A stretch of DNA of 42,050 bases from Myxococcales bacterium (GCA_030681895.1 JAUXRI010000159.1:1-42050), one strand, 5' to 3'. Shown: positions 7,611 to 16,903, counted from the first letter of the stretch. Numbers and translations are program-made. Notes: a model not told the origin generated them from the sequence alone.

Positions 7611-9728
7611 TCAGCGCCGAAGGTACTTTCTGCCAACGGCCTTCAGGTTCGTCGGCGAGAGGAGCCGGCTCGTCTCCCGCGCGAGCAGCTCGAGCGACAC
7701 GCCATCACCCAACTGGCCCAGGGCTTCAGCCATGACGCAGCGAGCAGCGAGGTCCTTCTCCGTGAGGAACTGGCTGCGCACGGCAACAGCCGCTTCGGGA
7801 GTTCCAATCTCCGCGAGCGCCGTCGCCAGCCCCCCGCGCTCCGCCGCGCTCTCTGCTCGCGACAGACCTGCAACCAGCATGGGGACCGACGCGCGGTCTT
7901 CGATGGCTCCCAGCAGCACGGCGACACGCTGGCGAACGGCACCGTCCTTGTCGGTCAGGCGTTTACGCACCTCGACGACCAGCTGGAGCGCATGCGAGGC
8001 GTCGAGCGCGTCGATGGCCGCCAGCCGTGCGCCGGCGTCGGCGTGATTGAGACAGAGCACCAGCAGCGGGCGCACCTCGGAGAGGGAGAGGGCGGACCCA
8101 GCCTTCACCAGGCCTCCGACCGCGGCGGGCGTCATACGGCCCACCTGGTCGATGACCTCGCGAAGTGAGCCCTGCATGACGGCGCGCGCGAGCTGGGCCG
8201 CGAGCTCGGGGTTCTCGACCGAACGCAGGCTGGCGACGAGCCGCTGATGGGCCTCGGCCCCCGCGAACGAGAGCAGCCTCTGGAGCGCCTTCGCGTCGGT
8301 CGAGGCTCTCACCACCGCGCCGATTCTCTCGACGATGAGCGCACGAAACAGGTTCTCGAGTTCCGACTCTCGGCGCGCGCGCAGGAGCGGCAACACCTCG
8401 ACGAGGGGCTCGAGGACGCCTTGACCCAGCCACGCTGCCAACTTCATCTCGATGGCGCGGGCGGCTTCGGCGCGTGGAGCATCAATCGACGTCGCCCACT
8501 GATTCATGAGCGTCACCACCGTCTGCGCACGCTCGGACAGCGCGGCTTGCGCTGCGGGCGAAGCCACGACCGATGGCGTCGCGACCGATGGCGTCGCGAC
8601 CGGTGGCGTCGACGTGATGCGTGGGAACTCGGAGCTCGAAGGCGACGTGATGCGCGGAAGCTCGGAGCTCGAAGGCGACGTGATGCGCGGAAGCTCGGGG
8701 CGTGACACCGACGGCCTCGGCGCCGCGAGGACGGGGCTCGAGACGTTGGGGCGCGCACCCGGGATTCGGGGCGGCTCGCCTCGAGGACTCGTGGGTCGAG
8801 CTGACAACGGCACGGTTGCAGGTGGCTGCAGGGCCTCGGAGAAAGCCGTGGCGGTCGGAAACCGGTCCTCGGGCCCTTTCGCCAGCGCCTTGAGCACGAT
8901 GGCGTTGAGCCACGCGTGCTCGGGCGCGGCGAGCGGCGGGGCCGGCACCACGCTCACGTGCTTCATCAGCACGTCCACACCGGTCGTCGAGATGAACAGC
9001 TTCGAGCCCGTCAGCAGCTCGTGGAGCACCACCCCGACCGCATACACGTCGGAGCGTGCATCGACGCCCTCTCCGAGAATCTGCTCAGGCGCCATGTAGC
9101 CCGGCGTCCCCACCATCACGCCTCGCTGGGTGAGCCCCGCCTCGGTGACCTGCATCGGAGGAACGAGCCGGGCGATGCCGAAGTCCGCGAGCTGCGCCAG
9201 CTCGCTCCCGTCGGGCAGCTGCTTGACGAGAATGTTGGCGGGCTTGATGTCGCGGTGGACGACGTTCTGCAGGTGAGCGGCCTCGAGGCCCTTGAGCACC
9301 TGACGTGTGAGGGCAAGCGCTCTCGCGACGGGGAGCGCTCCGCTCTGCTGGAGGACTGCCTTCAGGTTGCGGCCCTCGACGAACTCACACACGAGATACA
9401 GCCCTCTGCCATCAGCGAGCGACCCGAAGTCGAGCACCGAGACGACGTTCGGGTGACTGATGGACGCGAGCACCTGGGCCTCGCGCTCGAAGCGGGCGAG
9501 CAGCTCGGGGTCCCGGCCGAAGGCTCCGTCGATGACCTTCACGCAGACGGGGCGCTTGAGTCGGGTGTGTTCGGCGCGGAAGACGGTGCTCATGCCGCCA
9601 ACCGCGAGGGGCGCCACGATGGTCCACGAGCCGACCGTCATGCCGGGGTTGAGGGCCAGGGAGCAGCCGCACGCGCTGCAGGTTTCGGAGCCGACCATCA
9701 CCGCAGCGTGGCAGTGCGTGCACGTCAT
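7611..9728 (-). CDS. Ser/Thr protein kinase with N-terminal zinc ribbon and C-terminal HEAT-like repeats
   Basis: The protein has 705 residues. Residues 3-22 (CTHCH and CSACGC) form a small zinc ribbon. The kinase domain (about 31-290) has VGGMSTVF, VCVKVID, HRDIKPANIL near residue 157 and DFGIAR near 181. A low-complexity Pro/Ser linker follows, with short tandem units (ATPSV, and an 11-residue unit containing ELPRITSPSS). From about 400 to the end the chain is alpha-helical and HEAT-like, with repeats such as GARLAAIDALDAS, VRQRVAVLLGAIED and LAARCVMAEALGQLGD. It has no membrane helix, so it is probably cytosolic, with the repeat solenoid docking partners. It converges on the PEGA kinase at 5613-7604. 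Confidence 0.9.
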   Translation of the reverse strand: MTCTHCHAAVMVGSETCSACGCSLALNPGMTVGSWTIVAPLAVGGMSTVFRAEHTRLKRPVCVKVIDGAFGRDPELLARFEREAQVLASISHPNVVSVLDFGSLADGRGLYLVCEFVEGRNLKAVLQQSGALPVARALALTRQVLKGLEAAHLQNVVHRDIKPANILVKQLPDGSELAQLADFGIARLVPPMQVTEAGLTQRGVMVGTPGYMAPEQILGEGVDARSDVYAVGVVLHELLTGSKLFISTTGVDVLMKHVSVVPAPPLAAPEHAWLNAIVLKALAKGPEDRFPTATAFSEALQPPATVPLSARPTSPRGEPPRIPGARPNVSSPVLAAPRPSVSRPELPRITSPSSSELPRITSPSSSEFPRITSTPPVATPSVATPSVVASPAAQAALSERAQTVVTLMNQWATSIDAPRAEAARAIEMKLAAWLGQGVLEPLVEVLPLLRARRESELENLFRALIVERIGAVVRASTDAKALQRLLSFAGAEAHQRLVASLRSVENPELAAQLARAVMQGSLREVIDQVGRMTPAAVGGLVKAGSALSLSEVRPLLVLCLNHADAGARLAAIDALDASHALQLVVEVRKRLTDKDGAVRQRVAVLLGAIEDRASVPMLVAGLSRAESAAERGGLATALAEIGTPEAAVAVRSQFLTEKDLAARCVMAEALGQLGDGVSLELLARETSRLLSPTNLKAVGRKYLRR
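8566..8610. repeat. 15-nt tandem repeat inside the zinc-ribbon kinase gene
   Basis: Three consecutive copies of a 15-nt unit resembling GCGACCGATGGCGTC occupy 8566-8610, with one or two changes in the outer copies. On the minus strand they encode a repeated ATPSV pentapeptide in the linker between the kinase and HEAT-like regions. The unit length is a multiple of three, so copy-number change keeps the frame. Confidence 0.85.
8614..8700. repeat. 33-nt tandem repeat inside the zinc-ribbon kinase gene
   Basis: Two full copies (8614-8646 and 8647-8679) and a partial third copy encode an 11-residue Pro/Ser unit (SPSSSELPRIT) in the linker of the kinase. The copies are almost identical, so expansion looks recent. 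The serine-proline positions could be phosphorylation or docking sites, which is inference. Confidence 0.85.
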
Positions 9729-9885
9729 GGTTCGGTTCGCCCAACAGCCAGCACCGGTCGAGGGTCTCCCACGCCGCGTTCAATCGACGGCGCGCGGCTC
9801 CGACTCGGGGTGTGCATCATCGGGGGAGACATGGACGCAAGCGAGACCCACGAGCGGGCTCACGAGTGCAACCCCTGCCACGCGC

Positions 9886-10440
9886 TCAGGGCACGCTGGA
9901 ACCGTCGCGCTCGAATGGATCCATCGGCCCCTGGATGAGCCGCATCACACCGGCCCGACTGACTTGCCACTCGGCGTCCCAGACGAGCTTCGCGTCGTAC
10001 TCCGGTGAAGCGAGCAGCTGGCTCAGCCACGCCTCGGTCTGCGGAACCCGCGCGCGCTGCAGGTCGCGATGGAACTCGAGCTCAGGCGTGAGGTGCACGT
10101 CGTCTGGGCCACCAGTGAAGTCGACGTGAAAGGTGCACGCGCCAGGAAGGCCCGGGGCGACGAGGGTGAGCTCCCCGCGCGCGACGTCTGGCCAGTGGTC
10201 GAGCAGCCAGTGCAGCGCACGACGGGCTTCGGCTTCACTCGCGAGCCGCCAGCGCCACGCCTCGACCGGGACGAGCTCGACGCCGTGCTCGCCGAGCCCC
10301 GCCAGGAGCGTGTTCAGGCCCGGCTCCGGCGCGCCGAAGGCGTTCAGAAATACCGCTCCCTGCCAGCGCGAGAGACTGAGCCTGCCGCTCGTGCGCGAGG
10401 TGAGGCTGCAGGCGTGTTGCGGGAGCGCAGTCGACGGCAT
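9886..10440 (-). CDS. Conserved-looking protein of unknown function, 184 residues
   Basis: I do not recognise the family. The frame has coherent composition: alternating hydrophobic strands (GRLSLSRWQGAVFLNAF), a helical segment (SEAEARRALHWLLDHWPDVA) and an acidic C-terminus. It has no signal peptide, membrane segment or obvious catalytic motif. It lies downstream of the unknown gene at 10520-11551 on the same strand, about 80 bases away, and could be co-transcribed with it. It is probably a small cytosolic alpha/beta protein. Confidence 0.6.
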   Translation of the reverse strand: MPSTALPQHACSLTSRTSGRLSLSRWQGAVFLNAFGAPEPGLNTLLAGLGEHGVELVPVEAWRWRLASEAEARRALHWLLDHWPDVARGELTLVAPGLPGACTFHVDFTGGPDDVHLTPELEFHRDLQRARVPQTEAWLSQLLASPEYDAKLVWDAEWQVSRAGVMRLIQGPMDPFERDGSSVP

Positions 10441-10519
10441 GGCGCCCGATGGTAGCTGATCTCTTCACCAATCCGGCGTCGGGCCCGGCTTCGCCAGCAT
10501 CGACTTGCACTGCCGCGGA

Positions 10520-11551
10520 TCACTTCTTCGCTGGGGCGCCGGCGTCGACCGCGGGCGTGCGCAGGGGTGTCACTTTGCCTGCGCCAACGACGAGCGGCTC
10601 GCCAGCGATTGGGACGACCAGCACCCGGCCCGCCAGGGAGGGATCGACGACGCCGCGTTCGCCTCGACTCCTGAGCGCCAGCAGGGCCCCGATGCCCGGT
10701 GACACGCCCACCGCGTGGCGCTCCGGCCCGTACTTCACCTTGCCGACGTCCTGCACGTTGGTCAGCCGAAGGTCGTCGTCGATGCGCACGAGGGTGTTCT
10801 GCTCGAGGCCCAGGAGCACCTTCGCTTCGTCGTCGAAGGCGAGCTTCCGGAGGTACTTGTCGCGCAGCTCCTTCCCCTGCTTCAGCGGCTTCCCGTCAGC
10901 CCCGTGCACCCGGAGCCGGGCGAGCGCGGTGAAGTGGCTCATCGACCAGGCCACGGCCCAGCCTGCTCCTGTCCACGCGAGGCCCACCGCGCCGCCGAGC
11001 TCGTCGTAGTATTTCGCCCACTGCCCCGTGGCGACGTCGAGGAGCCACAGGTGTCCGCCCCACTCACCGAAGCCGGTGCCGATGGCGAGCTGGGTGCCGT
11101 GCGAGCCGATGGCTTTCGGCGCGTCTCCGAAACCCCTGCCCTCGATCTGATCCTTGTACGCCGGCGCTTCCCAGTACCTGCCGTCGGTGAAGCGATGCAC
11201 GCCTGGGCCGCAGGTGCCGACTGGCGCGCCGTCGACGACCGCGAACGCCGTGCAGGCGCTCCGGGGCGGCTTCGACTGAACGAGGTCCCACCGGGCGCCG
11301 GCATCATCCCACGTGAAGGCGCGCGTGCCGTCGAAGCCCCAGAGCACGTCGCCGTTGGCGACGATGGCGAGCAGGCCGTCCCCGTTCAGCTGCTTCGTCC
11401 TCGCCGCGTCGAAGGCCAGCGTCTTCGACGTCCACGCGCGCACCGTGCCGTCACCATCGGCGACCAGCAGATGTTCACCCCACTGTGCAGCGGTCGGGTG
11501 AATGGGGCTGGCCTGAAGCAGCGCGAGCATCGCGAGGGCGGTGACCGTCAT
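10520..11551 (-). CDS. Secreted repeat protein, possibly a beta-propeller
   Basis: The protein has 343 residues from the ATG at 11551, which gives the signal peptide MTVTALAMLALLQASP; an upstream ATG at 11590 would bury it. The mature part has repeated strand-turn units: HLLVADGDGTVRAWTSKT, AIVANGDVLWGFDGTRAF, LWLLDVATGQWAKYY and VLLGLEQNTLVRIDDD. This resembles a WD/kelch-type propeller, although the repeats are too divergent to name. The C-terminus is Ala/Pro/Lys-rich. It is probably periplasmic or cell-surface. The function is unknown. Confidence 0.68.
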   Translation of the reverse strand: MTVTALAMLALLQASPIHPTAAQWGEHLLVADGDGTVRAWTSKTLAFDAARTKQLNGDGLLAIVANGDVLWGFDGTRAFTWDDAGARWDLVQSKPPRSACTAFAVVDGAPVGTCGPGVHRFTDGRYWEAPAYKDQIEGRGFGDAPKAIGSHGTQLAIGTGFGEWGGHLWLLDVATGQWAKYYDELGGAVGLAWTGAGWAVAWSMSHFTALARLRVHGADGKPLKQGKELRDKYLRKLAFDDEAKVLLGLEQNTLVRIDDDLRLTNVQDVGKVKYGPERHAVGVSPGIGALLALRSRGERGVVDPSLAGRVLVVPIAGEPLVVGAGKVTPLRTPAVDAGAPAKK

Positions 11552-11687
11552 GCAGCGACGATAGGCCCACTGGAGAACAGCATTCACCACCCCGGCGGTG
11601 GTCAGGGTTGTTCTCGGGCAATCGGCTGATCTTCCGCAAAATCACGCCGTCGACGCACGGGTTCGACGAACGACGCATCCAGCCGTC

Positions 11688-12128
11688 ATGGTTCAGGAAC
11701 TCCTCGTCGTCGCCGCCCGGCCGCTCCCCTTCGAGGGCAAGCCCTTCGAGCTCAAGCTCGGCTCGTCAGAGGGCATCGAGGTGCATCAGCTGATTCACCC
11801 GGTGGACATCGACGTCGGGTTCTCGCCGCGCGTCGTGCTGAGCCTCGTGCCGGCCAACGTGAAGTCGCACGCGGTCGCTGCGGCGCTCGCGTCGGCGCTC
11901 GACGGCGTCGTGTACGACGAGACCCAGGGCCACGTGTCGTTCGACGGCCGAGGCGGCGCTCCGGCCGAAGACCTCGAGCTCGAAGCGCAGAAGGCCTTTA
12001 CGCAGGCCCACCTCGCGTGGCTCGCCATCGAGACGGCGCACCGTGAAGAGGCCCGCTTCCGGTTCGAGCTGCTCGAGGCGGTCGACCCGGTGCTCGCGGC
12101 CGAGAACGACTGGTCCGACGTCGGCTGA
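11688..12128 (+). CDS. Small protein of unknown function upstream of the ATP-grasp gene
   Basis: The protein has 146 residues from the ATG at 11688; the frame is open to 11598 with alternative starts. I recognise no family. The N-terminal half is beta-rich (MVQELLVVAARPLPFEGKP, VDIDVGFSPRVVLSLVP) and the C-terminal half is helical and acidic (LEAQKAFTQAHLAWLAIETA). There is no export signal. It ends 44 bases before the ATP-grasp gene at 12173 on the same strand, so the two may share a transcript. A helper role to the ligase is possible but unsupported. Confidence 0.6.
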   Translation: MVQELLVVAARPLPFEGKPFELKLGSSEGIEVHQLIHPVDIDVGFSPRVVLSLVPANVKSHAVAAALASALDGVVYDETQGHVSFDGRGGAPAEDLELEAQKAFTQAHLAWLAIETAHREEARFRFELLEAVDPVLAAENDWSDVG

Positions 12129-12172
12129 ATTCTGCATCGGCCTTTCGGGGGCGCTGACCTACGCTGCGGCGC

Positions 12173-13399
12173 ATGCCTGTCGATGTCATCTTCGTCGAGC
12201 CCGTCTTCCCGTCGAATCAACGTGAGTTCGTCCGAGCGCTGCACGCCGTTGGAGCGCGCATCGTCGGCATCGGAGAGCGCCCCAAAGAGGCCCTCGACGA
12301 AGGGCTGCGGCACTGGCTCACGCACTACGAGCAGATTGGCAACGTCACCGACGAGGCCCAGCTCGAGCGCGCGGTGCGCTTCGTTCAATCGAAGGTGAAG
12401 GTCGACCGGCTCGAGGCCGTCGTCGAGGCGCACGTGATGGCGGCCGCCAAGGTGCGGGAGCGCTGCGGCATTCCCGGCACCAGCGTGCGCTCCACGTTCC
12501 TGTGCCGTGACAAGCCGGCGATGAAAGAGGCGCTTCGTCAGGCCGGCGTGGCGTGCGCGCAGTCCATCGGCTCGAACTCGCCCGACGACATCAAACACTT
12601 CGCCGCGCGCGTGGGCTTCCCGCTCATCGTAAAGCCGCGCGACGCCGCCGGAGCCTCAGGCACCGAGCGCGTCGACAACGGGCCCGAGCTCGACCGCGCG
12701 CTGGGCCGCTTCGGTGTTCCGCAGCGCAGCGTCGCCGTCGAGGAGTTCATCGAAGGGCACGAGGGGTTCTACGACACCATCACCGTCGGCGGCCGCGTGG
12801 TGCACGACTTCGTCACGCACTACTACCCCAACGTGCTCGAGGCGATGCGCACGCGGTGGATCAACCCGCAGTTCATCAGCACCAACCGCATCGACGCCGC
12901 GCCGGCCTACGCCGAGGTGCGCGCCATGGGCCAACAGGTCATCACCGCGCTCGGCCTCGAAACGACGGCCACGCACATGGAGTGGTTCGTGGGGCCCAAG
13001 GGGCTCAAGTTCAGTGAAATCGGCTGCCGGCCGCCGGGCGTTCGCGCGTGGGACCTGTACGCCGCGGGCAACGACTTCGACATCTACACCGAGTGGGCGA
13101 TGGCCGTGGTGCACGGGAAGAAGGCCCAGCACCTGTCGCGTCAATTCTCGGCGGGCGTCATCGCGCTGCGCCCCACGCAAGACGGCCGCATCGTTGGCTA
13201 CCAGGGCCTCGACGAGGTGCACCGCCGCTTCGGGAAGTGGTTCATCGACGAGCACATTCCGTCGCCCGGCACGCCGACCCAGCCGGTCGACGCGGGCTAC
13301 ATGGCCAACGCGTGGATGCGGCTGAAGCACCCCGACTACGACACGCTGCGCGGCATGCTGAACATGATTGGCCAGACGGTGAAGGTCATCGCGCAGTAA
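12173..13399 (+). CDS. ATP-grasp carboxylate-amine ligase-like protein
   Basis: The protein has 408 residues. A pre-ATP-grasp Rossmann-like region (MPVDVIFVEPVFPSNQREF, VVEAHVMAAAKVRER) is followed by the ATP-grasp domain from about residue 110: DKPAMKEALRQAGV, FPLIVKPRDAAGASG (ATP-binding lysine and glycine-rich loop), VAVEEFIEGHEG, and KFSEIGCRPPGV near 281, whose Glu and Arg fit the metal- and phosphate-binding positions. Family members activate a carboxylate as acyl phosphate and join it to an amine or thiol. The substrate is unknown. A second ATP-grasp gene and a GCS2 ligase gene lie 6-8 kb downstream on the same strand, suggesting one dispersed pathway. Confidence 0.88.
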   Translation: MPVDVIFVEPVFPSNQREFVRALHAVGARIVGIGERPKEALDEGLRHWLTHYEQIGNVTDEAQLERAVRFVQSKVKVDRLEAVVEAHVMAAAKVRERCGIPGTSVRSTFLCRDKPAMKEALRQAGVACAQSIGSNSPDDIKHFAARVGFPLIVKPRDAAGASGTERVDNGPELDRALGRFGVPQRSVAVEEFIEGHEGFYDTITVGGRVVHDFVTHYYPNVLEAMRTRWINPQFISTNRIDAAPAYAEVRAMGQQVITALGLETTATHMEWFVGPKGLKFSEIGCRPPGVRAWDLYAAGNDFDIYTEWAMAVVHGKKAQHLSRQFSAGVIALRPTQDGRIVGYQGLDEVHRRFGKWFIDEHIPSPGTPTQPVDAGYMANAWMRLKHPDYDTLRGMLNMIGQTVKVIAQ

Positions 13400-13527
13400 C
13401 GCAGACACTGGCCTCTGCTCACGAGGACCCGGGCATCGGAGACGTGAAGCGGCCACGCCCTTGGAACCTGGCTTCGACCTCCGCGGCGCTGCTTTCTTCC
13501 GCTTGCGCGCTGTGCTGTCGTCGACTG

Positions 13528-14655
13528 ATGAGCCGAACAGTGACCCTCGCGGTGGCCGTGCTCAGCGCCGCCATCATCGGCGGTTGCTTGCAGCCCGTCG
13601 AAGATCGCCTCGGCCGGCTGCGCTCGCTTGATCAAGTCTCCTCGGGGCCGGGCACCCACAGCGACGCGGGCGTGAGCGGGACTGCTCCCGATGCGGGCTC
13701 GAGGGCGACCGCCATCGACGCGGGCGCGACCGTCACCAACCCGGCTTCGAACGACGCGGGCGCGACCGTCACCACCCCGGGTTCGAACGACGGGGGCTGC
13801 GGCGACGTCGGCCCCACCGAGGTGCTGCCGCCACTTGCCTGTAGCGCGACGCCACCCATGGTGGGCATCTCGGCGTCGAAGGCTGCCTTCGAGGCGAGCG
13901 TCATCGGGCGCTGGCTGCACTGCAACGGCCCCATGCCTTTTCTCGCCAACGCGGGGGTTGGCCTGGAGCTGGACGGCGATCACCGCTGGTACCACCTCAC
14001 CCTCGACGCGGGCCATGTCGAGCGCGCGCGCGGGTTCGGCGGCGAAGGCCTCTGGTACACGCTCGACGCACCGTCCGGGCCAGGCGCGTATCAGCTCAAC
14101 CTCGAGAGCAATGTCCACGGCACGAACATGTTCCTCCTGAGGCAGTCCTCTTCGCCAAGGCTCATCACCGCGAGCTGGTCGGATGGCACGACGACGTGGG
14201 CCTGGGCGCCAGGCACGCAGTGCGTCCCCGCTCCACCGGTCTGCGCCTTCCATGGCACCGTGCCGACCTCGCCGCTGCCTCCCGTGCAGTGCGGCCTGCC
14301 TGAGCTCGGCGTGCGCAATCGCTTCAACTCCGAGGCTGATCTGACCTCTTCGCTCGTGGGCCGCTGGCTCGGCTGCTCCGTCGGCGGCGCGACGCTGTGG
14401 AACGACGGCCTCGACATCGACGCCACCGGCAACTGGTACTCGCTCACCGCGACGTCGCAGGGTCTCGGCCGCGACGGCAGGGTCGGCACGTGGGCAAATC
14501 AGAACAACACGTCGAGCCCGGCCGGCGTCTTCCAAGTGAACTTCGAGGCCGGAGGCCTCACCCTCATCTCTTTCCCAGTCGTCGCCGAGTGCCCCAGGCG
14601 GCTGCGGCTCGAGATCGGGGGTGGCCCTGCCGCCATCCTCATTGCCACGCCGTAG
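13528..14655 (+). CDS. Lipoprotein with duplicated domain
   Basis: The protein has 375 residues from the ATG at 13528, chosen because it gives a short lipoprotein signal MSRTVTLAVAVLSAAIIGGC; a GTG at 13444 would add about 28 residues. After the anchor comes an Asp/Ala/Gly-rich linker with a 12-residue tandem repeat. Then there are two related domains: one around FEASVIGRWLHC and HRWYHLTLD, the other around LTSSLVGRWLGC and GNWYSLTA. Each has a GRWL-x-C start and a W-Y strand, implying internal duplication. The fold is unrecognised and beta-rich. It is probably attached to the outer membrane. Confidence 0.75.
   Translation: MSRTVTLAVAVLSAAIIGGCLQPVEDRLGRLRSLDQVSSGPGTHSDAGVSGTAPDAGSRATAIDAGATVTNPASNDAGATVTTPGSNDGGCGDVGPTEVLPPLACSATPPMVGISASKAAFEASVIGRWLHCNGPMPFLANAGVGLELDGDHRWYHLTLDAGHVERARGFGGEGLWYTLDAPSGPGAYQLNLESNVHGTNMFLLRQSSSPRLITASWSDGTTTWAWAPGTQCVPAPPVCAFHGTVPTSPLPPVQCGLPELGVRNRFNSEADLTSSLVGRWLGCSVGGATLWNDGLDIDATGNWYSLTATSQGLGRDGRVGTWANQNNTSSPAGVFQVNFEAGGLTLISFPVVAECPRRLRLEIGGGPAAILIATP
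13717..13788. repeat. 36-nt tandem repeat in lipoprotein linker
   Basis: Two adjacent 36-nt copies begin GACGCGGGCGCGACCGTCAC at 13717 and 13753. They encode a repeated DAGATVT(N/T)P unit just after the lipid anchor. The unit keeps the frame and differs at only a few positions. Confidence 0.85.
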
Positions 14656-14755
14656 TCGGCGAAGGTCATCGCGGTCGCCAGACGCGCTGTTGCGCTGGTC
14701 CTGAATTTCTCGCTGACGTCCCGCGTCGATGGCGCCTCACTTCGGGAGGACCTCG

Positions 14756-15184
14756 ATGCTCCGTCTCACCTCATTCGCGCTGCTCCTGACCTTCGCTGGT
14801 TGCCGTGCCGAGCCACGCGCGTGCGTGAAGATGAAGGAACTCTGCGGCACCGAAGCGCAGACGTGCCGCGACCTGCGTGACGACGTGACGGAGCAGTTCG
14901 GCCAGGGCGCCGTCGACACGCTCGACGGCTGCGTGCTCTCGGCGAACACCTGCTCGCAGGCGGCCGGCTGCGTGAGCGGCGAGGCGGCGAAGGCGACCCT
15001 GAGCGCCGCCACCGACTTCGTGAACGCCTTCGCCGACACGGTGAACCCTGCGCACGCCGATGACTGTGTGAAGAACGCGCGCACGGCCTCCGAAGCGGCA
15101 GGCTGTCGAGCCGGAGCGCTGGGCAAATCTCTCGCCGAGAGCGCCGAAGCGTTCGCCGAGGGCGTGAAGAAGACCAGCCGCTAG
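14756..15184 (+). CDS. Small cysteine-rich lipoprotein
   Basis: The protein has 142 residues. A strong GGGAGGA ribosome site at 14744-14750 fixes the ATG at 14756. The signal MLRLTSFALLLTFAGC ends in a lipobox. The mature protein is helical, rich in Ala/Glu and regularly spaced cysteines (RACVKMKELCG, QTCRDL, GCVLSANTCSQAAGC, DDCVKNARTASEAAGC), suggesting disulfide-stapled helices. I recognise no family. It converges on the collagen-like gene with nine bases between stops. Confidence 0.75.
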   Translation: MLRLTSFALLLTFAGCRAEPRACVKMKELCGTEAQTCRDLRDDVTEQFGQGAVDTLDGCVLSANTCSQAAGCVSGEAAKATLSAATDFVNAFADTVNPAHADDCVKNARTASEAAGCRAGALGKSLAESAEAFAEGVKKTSR

Positions 15185-15193
15185 CCTCGACCC

Positions 15194-16903
15194 CTATTGC
15201 TTCGAGCAGCAGGTGACGGGCCGCAACCCGGCGCACGACGCGCGCACGATGTTGCCGGTGTCGTTCAGGGTGTAGCCGGCCGTGCTGCTGGTCGAGGTCA
15301 CGCTGCTCTGCCACGTGCCTCCAGGCGAGATGGCGCAGGTGTCACTGAAGCTCGTCCCTCGCACGAACGTGGGCGTCGAGTTTCGGTAGTAGTCGACCCA
15401 CGCGCCCGTGCCTCCCGGCGCCAGTGGCGTCTCGGCGTTCATCACGTCGGTGTACGAGCAGAAGAAGCTCCCCGGGAACTCGGCGTTGCATTTCTGGTTC
15501 GCGCCAGTCCACCCACCGAGGTTTCCGGTGAAGAGGGTCGCCGTGAAGCCGCGAACGACCACCGCCCGTCGCACCCGGCAACACGCCAATGGCCGGGTGC
15601 CTGAGCACGAGGCCCGCGCGATGTTGCCAGTGTCGTTGATGGTGTAGCCGGCGGTGCTGCTGGTGGAGGCGACGTTCGACTGCCACGTGCCGCCCGGGGA
15701 GATGGCGCAGGTGTCACTGAAGCTCGTCCCTCGTACGAACGTGGGCGTCGAGTTTCGGTAGTAGTCGACCCACGCCGCGCCTCCGGGCGCGAGCGCCGTC
15801 TCGGTCTCCATCACGTCGGTGTACGAGCAGAAGAAGCTGCCGGGAAACTCGGCGTCGCACTTCTGGTTCGCGCCCGTCCAGCCGCCGAGGTTGCCGGTGT
15901 AGAGGGCCGCCGTGAACCCCACGAGCGTCGGCTCTGATGAGAGGTCGATCAGCCCGCCATCGGGGAGCGTGAGGCTGCCGGACGGACCTTGTGGACCCTG
16001 CGGACCGGCTGGCCCTTGAGGACCTGCCGCGCCCGGCGCACCGGTGCTCCCGTTGGTGCCGTTCGTTCCAGCGGGCCCCTGCGGACCGACGAGGCCTTGA
16101 GCACCCTGCGGCCCCTGTTGCCCGTTGCAGAGCGCGGCGGTACCGGCGTCGGGCAGCGTCACCAACAAGCCACCCGTCACGCACTGCGGACTCAACGGCG
16201 GGAGCGTCGTGACTGACACGCCTGATCCACCCGGCCCTTGAACTCCGGGGACACCCTGTGGGCCGATGGCACCCTGCGCGCCGGCGGGTCCTTGAGTGCC
16301 TGCGGGGCCCGCGACACCTTGAGGGCCTTGCGCACCGGCGACACCTTGCGGTCCGACGTTTCCGGGAAGGCCTTGAGGACCGACCGGGCCAGCAGGACCA
16401 GCAACGCCAGCAGGACCGACGGCACCAGCAGGACCCATCGGGCCCGGCGCGCCGTTGCAGACATTCGCGATGCCGCCGTCAGCCAGCTGCGTGACGCGCA
16501 CGCCACCGTACAGACAAGGCGTGCCGCCGGCGGGCAGCGGCGTCACCAGCACTGACGCTCCCGACGGGCCGGTGACGACGCCACCGTCGAGCACGAGCAC
16601 CTGCCCTGCCGGGCCCTGAAGCCCGGGAGCACCTTGTGGACCCTGAGGACCTGCAGCGCCTGGCATTCCCGGAGCACCCATCGCACCGGCTGGTCCTTGA
16701 GCGCCCGCGAGTCCAGCGGTGCCTGCAGCGCCCTGAGGACCCGTCGCGCCCGGGTCTCCCTTGTCGCCCTTCTCACCCATCGCGCCAGGCACGCCGGTGG
16801 CTCCCGGAGGTCCTGCGGGGCCCGGGTCTCCCTGAGGGCCGGTGGCGGGTTGCGAACACGACACCAACCACGTCACCGCGCCCAGCATCACCACTCGTTT
16901 CAT
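15194..16903 (-). CDS. Collagen-like lipoprotein with two near-identical C-terminal domains
   Basis: The protein has 569 residues from the ATG at 16903, which gives a lipoprotein signal [16 protein letters not shown]; an upstream ATG in the frame adds 12 residues. Residues about 23-340 are Gly-X-Y triplets ([13 protein letters not shown] type), broken by two short inserts with a CNG motif ([12 protein letters not shown] and [11 protein letters not shown]). The last 230 residues hold two copies of a domain beginning GFTA and containing [27 protein letters not shown] and [17 protein letters not shown], resembling domains appended to other bacterial collagen-like or Leptospira DUF1554 proteins. 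It probably forms surface trimers displaying the tip domains. No proline hydroxylase is visible nearby. Confidence 0.87.
   Translation of the reverse strand: MKRVVMLGAVTWLVSCSQPATGPQGDPGPAGPPGATGVPGAMGEKGDKGDPGATGPQGAAGTAGLAGAQGPAGAMGAPGMPGAAGPQGPQGAPGLQGPAGQVLVLDGGVVTGPSGASVLVTPLPAGGTPCLYGGVRVTQLADGGIANVCNGAPGPMGPAGAVGPAGVAGPAGPVGPQGLPGNVGPQGVAGAQGPQGVAGPAGTQGPAGAQGAIGPQGVPGVQGPGGSGVSVTTLPPLSPQCVTGGLLVTLPDAGTAALCNGQQGPQGAQGLVGPQGPAGTNGTNGSTGAPGAAGPQGPAGPQGPQGPSGSLTLPDGGLIDLSSEPTLVGFTAALYTGNLGGWTGANQKCDAEFPGSFFCSYTDVMETETALAPGGAAWVDYYRNSTPTFVRGTSFSDTCAISPGGTWQSNVASTSSTAGYTINDTGNIARASCSGTRPLACCRVRRAVVVRGFTATLFTGNLGGWTGANQKCNAEFPGSFFCSYTDVMNAETPLAPGGTGAWVDYYRNSTPTFVRGTSFSDTCAISPGGTWQSSVTSTSSTAGYTLNDTGNIVRASCAGLRPVTCCSKQ
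15197..15921. repeat. Tandem duplication of a 124-codon unit
   Basis: The C-terminal domain of the collagen-like protein is present twice with a 372-nt offset (for example GTCACTGA at 15341 and 15713). Long stretches are nearly identical at the nucleotide level, including synonymous sites, so the copies are recent or kept alike by gene conversion. Confidence 0.82.

Noticed and set aside
7605..7623. CCTTC-GAAGG hairpin between the convergent kinases as a terminator
   Set aside because: The stem is only five bases with a six-base loop, has no T tract and overlaps the end of a coding region.
8566..8700. Regularly spaced repeats that could be taken for a CRISPR array
   Set aside because: The units are contiguous with no spacers, are multiples of three and encode linker peptides of a kinase.
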